From Dehalococcoidia bacterium UBA6808 (GTDB lineage: Bacteria > Chloroflexota > Dehalococcoidia > GIF9 > UBA5629): 12,292 nt of DNA. The translations under genes and the position numbers were made by a program. The stretch covers positions 1 to 12,292 of the forward strand of contig DKFA01000050.1 in the NCBI GenBank assembly GCA_002452695.1, in the 5' to 3' direction. Below, one piece after another: positions 8,201-12,292 of the stretch. Under the pieces are notes generated by a model. It ran no database searches. It had not been told where the DNA came from and worked only from the letters and a program-made list of their open reading frames with translations. Numbering within the stretch: position 1 is the stretch's first letter; every line of letters begins with the position of its first letter.

Positions 8201-8819
8201 TGTGACCAGCCCGACGCTTTATATCTCCCCGGGAGCATTGCCTGAAGCAGGCGCCAGCTACTGGTGGAGGGTGAGAGTGATAGAATCGACCACAGGCCAG
8301 CTCGCCACCAGCCCGTGGTCAAAGGAAATAAGCTTCTCCATCAAGCCGGGTTTTATCGTAACCACGCCTGTACAGGGTATTGAGTTGTTAAGCCCCAAGA
8401 ACAGTTGTACAGGTTGTGCTGTCCAGCCCACAGCGTTCTCGTGGACGCCGTACAAGGAAGCCAATAAGTACGAATTTGTGCTGGCCAAAGATCCGCAGTT
8501 CCTGCAGGTGGTCAAGAGGGCTATCACCACCGGTACGGCCTACGAATATAAAGACGCACTGGAATATAACAGGGCTTATTACTGGCGGGTACGCGGAACT
8601 GAAATCAATGGCAAATCCAATGTCAGCGACTGGAGCGGCACCTTCACTTTCCAGACCGTAGCGCCGCCTCCGCCCGAGCCTGCCAAACTGACCGGGGCAC
8701 AGCAGTTTAAGCAGGATAATCCTAATTATATCTGGCTGGTTATCGCCATTGCATTTGCAGTGATCATACTGATACTGGTCTTGATCAGGCAGAGCAGACG
8801 GCGGTCACGCTGGGATTAA
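5214..8819 (+). CDS. Large secreted Asp-box propeller protein with two Fn3-like domains and C-terminal membrane anchor
   Basis: A 1201-residue surface protein. The signal peptide spans 1-38 (cleavage likely after VNA). Residues 40-910 hold repeated Asp-box-like motifs (S/TxDxGxxW type) near residues 96, 155, 480, 603 and 689, such as TDDSGVSW and SRTNGETW. This is the pattern of sialidase- or sortilin/Vps10-like beta-propellers. Two related domains follow, about 917-1042 and 1055-1147, each with W...ANKYE followed by YWWRVR or YYWRVR, typical of fibronectin-III-like folds. A Pro-rich linker leads to a single membrane helix (1172-1191) and the basic tail RQSRRRSRWD, anchoring the protein with its bulk outside. 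It has paired cysteines (an SCPIPC cluster, and ACGCC near 870). No catalytic site is seen; a role in cell-surface structure or glycan binding is inferred. The start is the ATG at 5214, with only a weak ribosome site. Confidence 0.82.
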   Translation: MKLNKNVIPLKAGFLLCVALTLSLAVPPSVLAPSPVNADPGIMRWDTIQTPGSVYGRFDILSPNDIIDLATGSMGKVVAVARVIETTALGHQNQLFYSNNWGMEWKDAAFYTLQSGGWGNNEIYYVAVAPDNPNVWAIVAGYSGGESYRPMHVHYTDDSGVSWLGTNLILENAAETIRSIDISPLYEGGYRDIGVTTVTGDGNGRVYIASSKSWSRWFNQASSPSVLPVPAGTADYFDIKFSPNYATDFSIGLVYATSAATYFNVGLRDINQNTTLSYTHDGPGIEVRNTASAQDASPGYAQLNATCLQLPVDFSGQSAALRRAYISLDATPKTVGSIEDGVFRIDDNHVYVLMDTTKTLDKSIYSIAYYGTYAQGKLLLGERYGYPCTATVNTWFTDSPTSCPIPCWYPALKPATGAAAQGTCGPAGDKDGIGAARVLWTEDGTLAYVGTGSRAEVTGSTWYAPLLLAPVGNDESAFAISRTNGETWNELGLIDTTIDWLNDVAPTLDCTTIYLASTNHNLAASCRNFDSVWRTTLNANLSNPLPISSPPVYYWERVLARPTSTKCTVVQSDKPLLRLPPGCTDKPDGEVVAWAAQGTVAQMWSSDYGDFWSDITATDVIQDFAFESSTILYDLSPDGLVHRLTYSGTTWNTTAKPFDSRVVRAHTIAVLPRDKVLVGAAVDGQCAASFSPTRGEQWIEIPRGAGMYGNMHVTFDVDFANNKFVYLADDKLNASGARDALLTGTVFRQEAPAYIKMEDGDMMSEGNNGHAAVSWPPLAPNGLAIWDPPHPEGQFGIVMARTGEPQPALYSAHNTIGTTQGMINSAVCRTLKPWQAMPKYGVPWDCLDIFTPRTQNDVHFTLEPSSLKACGCCTMDTYTTLYAIDDVSGGVYGDTGYDPEANQGMLWAYIDCIAKKGPAIISPLDGGFIGCDPVTGRNQQVDLSWEQLCIANKYELQIFKDRQLTKKVNPAVTNPGGRAVITAVTGSITVNLDDQNVTSPTLYISPGALPEAGASYWWRVRVIESTTGQLATSPWSKEISFSIKPGFIVTTPVQGIELLSPKNSCTGCAVQPTAFSWTPYKEANKYEFVLAKDPQFLQVVKRAITTGTAYEYKDALEYNRAYYWRVRGTEINGKSNVSDWSGTFTFQTVAPPPPEPAKLTGAQQFKQDNPNYIWLVIAIAFAVIILILVLIRQSRRRSRWD
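5234..5257 (+). terminator. Terminator-like hairpin inside the signal-peptide codons
   Basis: AATCCCGCT (5234-5242) pairs with AGCGGGATT (5246-5254), giving a 9-bp stem with a 3-base loop. It runs into a T run (5253-5257) and then GTT. This has the form of an intrinsic terminator, but it lies at codons 7-15 of the 1201-residue protein, about 45 bases after the ATG. Together with the promoter at 5158 it would release a short RNA of about 85-90 bases unless read through. Confidence 0.5.
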
Positions 8820-8855
8820 ATTCAGTACATAAGGTGCCGATAGGGTGGTCAATAG

Positions 8856-10634
8856 TCAATAGATCTCCCGCATGACCTTGTTGGTAGCGTCACGTCCGCG
8901 CACGGCATCTTCCAGAGCGGCATCCAGGGAGATGGCCTTGTTGAAGTCATTCAGCGCGGACTCATACCGGGCCATATGAAAATAGGTCCAGGCCCTGTTG
9001 TCATACGACCAGGCATAGGCCGGGTCAAGAGCGATAGCCTTGCTGAAATCTTCCAGCGCTTCATCGTAGCGTCCCAGTTTACGCAGCGCTATACCCCTCT
9101 TGTTATAGTAGCTGTAAACAGCCGGGTTGATGGCTATGGCCTTGTTATAATCGTTAATGGCGAGGTCGTGTTGGCCGGTCTTCATATACAGGTTGCCCCT
9201 GTAGTAATAGGCGCTGGCCAAGTTGGGATCGAGGGAGATAGCCTTATTGTAATCAGCCAGCGCAAGATCGTATTTTCCCCTGTTGTAATGGACGTTGCCC
9301 CGGCCGAGGTAGGCATAGGGGTTATCGGGGTTCATTTCGATATAGTTGTTATAATCGACGATGGATCTTTCGTAATCTCCTTTCTTATACAGGATATAGC
9401 CGCGCTTCTGGTAATAACGATCATCATCCAGACTCAATTCGACAGCGCGGTTAAAGTCAGACACCGCCTCTTCGGGCTCACCCAGGTTAAAACGCGCGCC
9501 GCCCCGGTTGTAGTAGGCGTCGCCATACTCAGGGTCCAGCTCTATAGCCCTGGTATAGTCAGCTACCGCTTCCCGGTACTGTCCACGGGACTGGTATATT
9601 TTACCCCGGGCGTTATAGGCAATGGCATAGTCCGGTCTCAATGAAATGGCCATATCGATGTCTGCCAGCGCTTTATCCTGGTCTCCCCTGATTAGATACA
9701 GTTTGCCCTTTTCCGTATAGGCTTCGAAATAGTCAGGGTTGATCTCGATGGCCCTGTCATAATCAGCCAGCGCTTTGTCGTAGGCCAGTAAAGCAGTGAA
9801 TGACCTGGCGCGCAGGACGTAGACCTCAGCGTAGTTCGGGTCCAGTTGGAGCGCCTTGGTATAGTCTGCTATAGCCAGGTTGTACTGTCCCTTAATGTGG
9901 TATGTCTGCCCGCGGCTCTTGTAGCTTTTGGGATCGCGAGGGTCGATGACGATGGCCTGGTTGTAGCTTTCCAGCGCCTTCTGGTAATCGCCTTCGCGCG
10001 TGTACATCCAGCCGATCTTCCTGTGTATCTCCTGATCATCCGGTTTCTTCTTTAACTGGGTGCGGTAGTCCGACAGCGCCAGTTCGTACTCCCCTACGGA
10101 CGCGTAAGCATTGCCGCGGGCATAGTAAATATTTTCATAGTCAGGATTGATCGCCATAGTGCGGTTGTAATCATCGATGGCGTACGCATACTCCTCCATT
10201 GCGTAATAAGTATTGCCCCGCTCATAATAGGCATCGGCGTATTCCTCGCTGATTTCTGTAGCGCGGGTAAAATCACTAACGGCCTTTTTGTATTCCTTGG
10301 AAACCAGATACGCCTTGCCGCGGTTGAAATGGTATGCGGCGTTGCCCGGTTCGAGTTCGATAGCTCTGGTGAAATCTGCAATGGATTTTGGATAATCGCT
10401 TTTATGGTAATAGGCCAGACCGCGGTTGTTATAGGCCAGAGCGTAGGAGGGGTCAAGCTGGATGGACCTGTCATACTGAATTATAGCCTCGTCCCATGAC
10501 TTGTTATTGCGGGCGAGGTCCCCGTAGCGTAAGGCTGCCATGCCCGGTTTGACACAGGAAAGCAGAGGCAGGGCGAGCGCCACTGCGAGTATAAAAAACA
10601 GTAACGGCGATCTCTTGCTGTTCATCTTAATCAT
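8856..10634 (-). CDS. TPR-repeat lipoprotein, 16 repeats
   Basis: From the ATG at 10634 this is 592 residues: a basic N-region (MIKMNSKRS), a hydrophobic stretch, and lipobox PLLSC with Cys27, so an extracytoplasmic lipoprotein. Residues 31-574 are sixteen TPR units of exactly 34 residues with no break in phase, consensus AYYNRGNAYY..G.YD.AI.DYNKAI.LDP, then an 18-residue cap ending MREIY. Unlike the other TPR lipoprotein here, position 24 is Tyr or Phe and the helix-A motif is RGNAY rather than RAWAY, so the two arose separately or diverged long ago. A protein-binding scaffold role is inferred. The start is uncertain: ATG 10625 is equally good, and TTG 10667 keeps the frame open but falls at the predicted transcription start. 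No ribosome site is clear. The stop is 36 bases from that of the 1201-residue protein. Confidence 0.85.
   Translation of the reverse strand: MIKMNSKRSPLLFFILAVALALPLLSCVKPGMAALRYGDLARNNKSWDEAIIQYDRSIQLDPSYALAYNNRGLAYYHKSDYPKSIADFTRAIELEPGNAAYHFNRGKAYLVSKEYKKAVSDFTRATEISEEYADAYYERGNTYYAMEEYAYAIDDYNRTMAINPDYENIYYARGNAYASVGEYELALSDYRTQLKKKPDDQEIHRKIGWMYTREGDYQKALESYNQAIVIDPRDPKSYKSRGQTYHIKGQYNLAIADYTKALQLDPNYAEVYVLRARSFTALLAYDKALADYDRAIEINPDYFEAYTEKGKLYLIRGDQDKALADIDMAISLRPDYAIAYNARGKIYQSRGQYREAVADYTRAIELDPEYGDAYYNRGGARFNLGEPEEAVSDFNRAVELSLDDDRYYQKRGYILYKKGDYERSIVDYNNYIEMNPDNPYAYLGRGNVHYNRGKYDLALADYNKAISLDPNLASAYYYRGNLYMKTGQHDLAINDYNKAIAINPAVYSYYNKRGIALRKLGRYDEALEDFSKAIALDPAYAWSYDNRAWTYFHMARYESALNDFNKAISLDAALEDAVRGRDATNKVMREIY
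8913..10544 (-). repeat. Sixteen tandem TPR units (102 bp each)
   Basis: In-frame 34-codon units without any insertion or deletion across 1632 bp. The units are diverged in sequence but conserved at Y11, G15, Y17, A20, D23, A27 and P32 of the TPR signature. Confidence 0.85.
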
Positions 10635-10673
10635 TATAAATGTATGTAAATTTCCGCCCTGCGTCAATCAGGC

Positions 10674-10702
10674 AGATTAGGTGACTTCAACCCCTTTGTC
10701 AA
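10674..10702 (-). promoter_or_regulatory. Candidate promoter for the 16-repeat TPR lipoprotein
   Basis: On the minus strand a perfect TTGACA (10702-10697) is followed after exactly 17 bases by TAATCT (10679-10674, 3 of 6 matches). The start would be near 10667, leaving a leader of about 33 bases before ATG 10634, which argues against the in-frame TTG at 10667. Confidence 0.45.
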
Positions 10703-10774
10703 ATATCATACATTGAATTAATCTTGAAATCATGACAAAACGGACACAATCATTTGATAAGAAGTCTGGTCTAA

Positions 10775-11093
10775 ATGAGTACTGAATCAGTTGCCGGGCA
10801 CGGGCATACGCCGGTCAATCACGCCAAGGCTAAAGAAAAATCGATTCTCCTTGGCTTGCTCATCGGTATATTCGGACTGCTAACCGGCATTGTAGCCGCC
10901 ATCATAGCCAACTCGGTTACCCTGGAATCAGAGGTCGGGTGCCAACGTGTACGTTGAGATTTTTCTCGAGTTTGACGCCGAGCGTAAAATGGGCAAAATA
11001 CAATACGTCATCAATGCCATTGAACGGAACCTTGAGAGAAAAATATCGGGCAGCGAGATCATCGTTTCACCCAAAATAGCGCCCGTTGCTTGA
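10775..11093 (+). pseudogene. Cation diffusion facilitator (CDF) transporter remnant, internally deleted
   Basis: The first 50 residues (10775-10924) match the start of a CDF metal/proton antiporter: a His-containing N-terminus, a basic KAKEK stretch, then membrane helix 1 ending IIANSVTL. Intact proteins continue into LAD and five more helices. Here the frame instead runs 10 residues to a stop at 10955-10957. In another frame, from about 10926 to the stop at 11093, the sequence reads RSGANVYVEIFLEFD through EIIVSPKIAPVA, which fits the end of a CDF C-terminal dimerisation domain. Helices 2-6 and the metal sites are missing, and the frame shift shows the loss is not a multiple of three. The product cannot transport. 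It is divergent from the 16-repeat TPR gene. The family call is from recognition of conserved segments; an assembly artefact at the junction is possible. Confidence 0.65.
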
Positions 11094-11121
11094 TAAAAGT
11101 GGTAAGTAGGCCTAAGGTTAA

Positions 11122-11127
11122 TATAAT
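11122..11127 (+). promoter_or_regulatory. -10 box upstream of the RsbW-like gene
   Basis: TATAAT is perfect, but no -35 is well placed (TTGATA at 11090-11095 is 26 bases away). The start would be near 11134, 18 bases before the ATG at 11152. GGGGTG at 11129-11134 is too far upstream to be a good ribosome site. Confidence 0.35.
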
Positions 11128-11151
11128 AGGGGTGCAGAATATCCATAGACA

Positions 11152-11568
11152 ATGGATAATAATAAACTGACAATTGAGTCTGCCATACTTGGGGACCTGC
11201 CCCGTATAATTGAGTTTGTCGTTAACTGGCTTGAGAAAAAAGGGCTGGGCAAGTTCTCATTTGCACTTGAGACTTCAGTGGATGAAGCCAGTACCAACAT
11301 CGTCAAGCATGCTTATGGCGGGAAGGGTGGTTTCTTTGAGATTTCCTGTGATTTGGAAGGTGATGAGATAGTTGTCACGATCACGGACCACAGCAAAAGG
11401 TTTGATCCGGATATAGTGCCCGTGCCCGATATCGGCGCTGACCTTGAACACCGCAAAATTGGAGGCCTGGGCATTTATATGATGCGCAAGATGATGGATG
11501 TTGTCGATTTCTCCTATATAGAAGGTGTCGGCAACCGCCTGGTCATGCGCAAGAAGATCACGGCCTGA
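11152..11568 (+). CDS. RsbW-like serine kinase / anti-sigma factor (GHKL ATPase fold)
   Basis: A 138-residue cytoplasmic protein, the usual length for a free-standing RsbW/SpoIIAB-type ATPase domain. These bind and inhibit a sigma factor and phosphorylate an anti-sigma-factor antagonist (STAS) protein. The N box is VDEASTNIVKHAY (43-55; Glu45 and Asn49 for Mg-ATP), and the G2 box is GGLGIYMMRKMMD (104-116). The G1 box is DHSKRFDP (79-86), where the canonical DxGxxFDP glycine is Ser81. The C-terminus VGNRLVMRKK is typical of the family. No sigma factor or STAS partner lies next to it in the window, so its target is unknown. Flanked on both sides by gene remnants, it is itself intact. Start ATG 11152 lacks a clear ribosome site. 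Confidence 0.85.
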   Translation: MDNNKLTIESAILGDLPRIIEFVVNWLEKKGLGKFSFALETSVDEASTNIVKHAYGGKGGFFEISCDLEGDEIVVTITDHSKRFDPDIVPVPDIGADLEHRKIGGLGIYMMRKMMDVVDFSYIEGVGNRLVMRKKITA

Positions 11569-11604
11569 TATATCTGGCTGTACCAAATCTCTTTTTTCGT
11601 GGCA

Positions 11605-11863
11605 ATGATCATGAAAAATAAGCCGGCTTTACTTTGCTGCATCCTGTTTGTGGTTGCCGTCGCCAGCACGCTCCCAGGCTGCAGGTTGCACAAAGGTTGC
11701 ATTGGACGGCCAGGGTTAAAACGTACGTACCCGAGAGACCAATCCGGGCAACCTGATTGCTGATGCTATACGGGAGAGGCTGCAGGAAATATCGGGGATT
11801 ATATATGGTGAATTTACCGTTACGTACGATCTGTACTATAGCAGGGTGCAGCGGCTCACGTAA
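11605..11863 (+). pseudogene. Remnant of a lipoprotein 5'-nucleotidase (UshA-like), deleted and with a stop
   Basis: The ATG at 11605 (or 11611) opens a lipoprotein signal peptide, MKNKPALLCCILFVV followed by lipobox LPGC (Cys codon 11680-11682). This frame ends after 52 residues at 11761-11763. One frame over, from 11687, the sequence reads TKVALDGQ, then stop TAA (11717-11719), then NVRTRETNPGNLIADAI (11720-11770). That last stretch matches the conserved start of the C-terminal domain of 5'-nucleotidase/cyclic-phosphodiesterase enzymes (VRTxETNLGNLIADA). The metallophosphatase domain, normally several hundred residues, is absent. From 11771 to the stop at 11861-11863 the frame stays open but no longer resembles the family, which suggests a further junction. 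Non-functional. The lipoprotein head may come from the same gene, which I infer but cannot prove. Confidence 0.55.
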
Positions 11864-12122
11864 ACATCAAAAGGTGCAGAAATGGCTTAGGCGACATAAG
11901 CGTTTTCACCTTCATTTTACTCCTACTGGAGCATCCTGGATGAATATGGTGGAAATCTGGTTTGGCATACTGACCAACCAGGCGATTCGCAGGGGCAGCT
12001 ATGATAGCGTTGGCCACCTCATTGAGGCAATAAATGCCTTCGTTAGCCGATGGAATGAAGGAGCAAAACCCTTTGTATGGACAAAAACGGCTGAACAAAT
12101 CCTGGCAAAGGCGGTAAGATAA
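11859..12122 (+). mobile_element. IS630-family transposase, C-terminal fragment
   Basis: From 11859 the frame reads KHQKVQKWLRRHKRFHLHFTP, then TGASWMNMVEIWFG, then KPFVWTKTAEQIL near the end, stop at 12120-12122. This is the well-conserved last third (about 87 residues) of an IS630-type DDE transposase; the Glu of NMVE (codon 11952-11954) is the third catalytic acid. The N-terminal helix-turn-helix domain and both catalytic Asp residues are missing, so it is inactive. The open frame extends upstream to 11757, but those 34 residues are unrelated sequence read out of frame. The junction with the 5'-nucleotidase remnant is near 11855-11862; TA, the usual IS630 target, occurs at 11861-11862. The left end is lost, so inverted repeats cannot be checked. 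Confidence 0.8.
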
Positions 12123-12154
12123 TGAAGGCTATTTCACGGACTAGACAATAGGTC

Positions 12155-12189
12155 TTCTGGTAGTTTGAGATGAACTCCAGAATGTTTTT
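12155..12189 (+). terminator. Possible intrinsic terminator after the transposase fragment
   Basis: TTCTGG-T-AGTT pairs with AACT-CCAGAA (10 pairs with one bulged T, loop 12166-12172) and is followed by TGTTTTT. The stem is only half GC, so it is moderate to weak. It might be part of the lost insertion sequence end or the host's own terminator. Confidence 0.35.
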
Positions 12190-12216
12190 AAGTGATTAAT
12201 TCAGGTGTGCATTTTG

Positions 12217-12292
12217 CTATTTGTCGAACAGCCGGCGCTTTCCAGCGCGGCCAAAACACAGCCTGACGCCAAATTGACTCAGCTTGAAAAAG
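12217..12292 (-). CDS. Possible C-terminal end of an unknown gene, cut by the window edge
   Basis: Entering from the window end on the minus strand, one frame gives 25 codons ending in the basic tail GRAGKRRLFDK before a TAG at 12219-12217, which looks like a protein end. The plus strand is also open from a GTG at 12205 to the window end (VCILLFVEQPALSS...), so which strand codes cannot be decided. No family recognised. Confidence 0.2.
   Translation of the reverse strand, partial: FFKLSQFGVRLCFGRAGKRRLFDK

Noticed and set aside
8844..8862. Tandem TCAATAG copies between two convergent stops
   Set aside because: Only two 7-base copies, one of them part of the TPR gene's last codons; too short to mean anything.
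8976..9644. Plus-strand open frame of 222 codons with Val/Ile-rich repeats
   Set aside because: Its internal repetition simply mirrors the TPR codons on the opposite strand.
8913..10544. Regular repeats of about 102 bp resembling a repeat array
   Set aside because: They are diverged in-frame TPR codons with no constant repeat and unique spacer pattern, so not CRISPR or satellite DNA.
11757..11858. N-terminal 34 codons of the open frame leading into the transposase fragment
   Set aside because: The same bases in another frame carry the end of the 5'-nucleotidase motif and following residues; the transposase match begins only at about 11859.
12123..12150. Right terminal inverted repeat of the IS630 element (region with TTCACGGACTAGACAATA)
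   Set aside because: The left end of the element is missing from the window, so no inverted match can be shown.

Overview
The window looks like bacterial chromosomal DNA from a monoderm anaerobe of the Chloroflexota, perhaps Dehalococcoidia. This is an inference from protein style, with no marker gene in view. The signs are long Asp-box/Fn3 surface proteins ending in one C-terminal membrane helix plus an Arg-rich tail, several lipobox-bearing lipoproteins, weak Shine-Dalgarno sites, very short leaders, and no outer-membrane protein. No rRNA, tRNA or CRISPR array was seen.

Bases 1-10670 hold six intact genes in strict strand alternation (+ - + - + -). They form convergent pairs separated by 12, 13 and 36 bases, and divergent pairs with promoter-bearing gaps of about 145 and 180 bases. 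In order they are: a lipoprotein with a glycoside-hydrolase-like TIM barrel; a 12-repeat TPR lipoprotein (minus); a processive family-2 glycosyltransferase of hyaluronan/chitin/cellulose-synthase type; a membrane-anchored five-bladed propeller resembling GH43/GH32-type proteins (minus); a 1201-residue secreted Asp-box propeller protein with two C-terminal Fn3-like domains and a membrane anchor; and a 16-repeat TPR lipoprotein (minus). Only the envelope synthase makes a product; the others are exported. Together they suggest surface-glycan synthesis with extracytoplasmic TPR scaffolds and glycan-acting enzymes, like a synthase-dependent exopolysaccharide system stripped of outer-membrane parts. 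This grouping is a hypothesis.

Bases 10770-12292 are a decay zone. A cation diffusion facilitator gene keeps its first helix and its C-terminal domain but has lost the middle and its frame. An intact small RsbW-like GHKL ATPase follows. Next comes a lipoprotein signal peptide joined out of frame to a piece of a 5'-nucleotidase C-terminal domain carrying an internal stop, and then the last third of an IS630-family transposase. The final 170 bases hold a possible terminator and an ambiguous partial reading frame.

The most distinctive regulatory signal is a terminator-like hairpin with a T run inside the signal-peptide codons of the 1201-residue protein. A leader segment upstream repeats the hairpin's right arm, so a transcription attenuator is possible.
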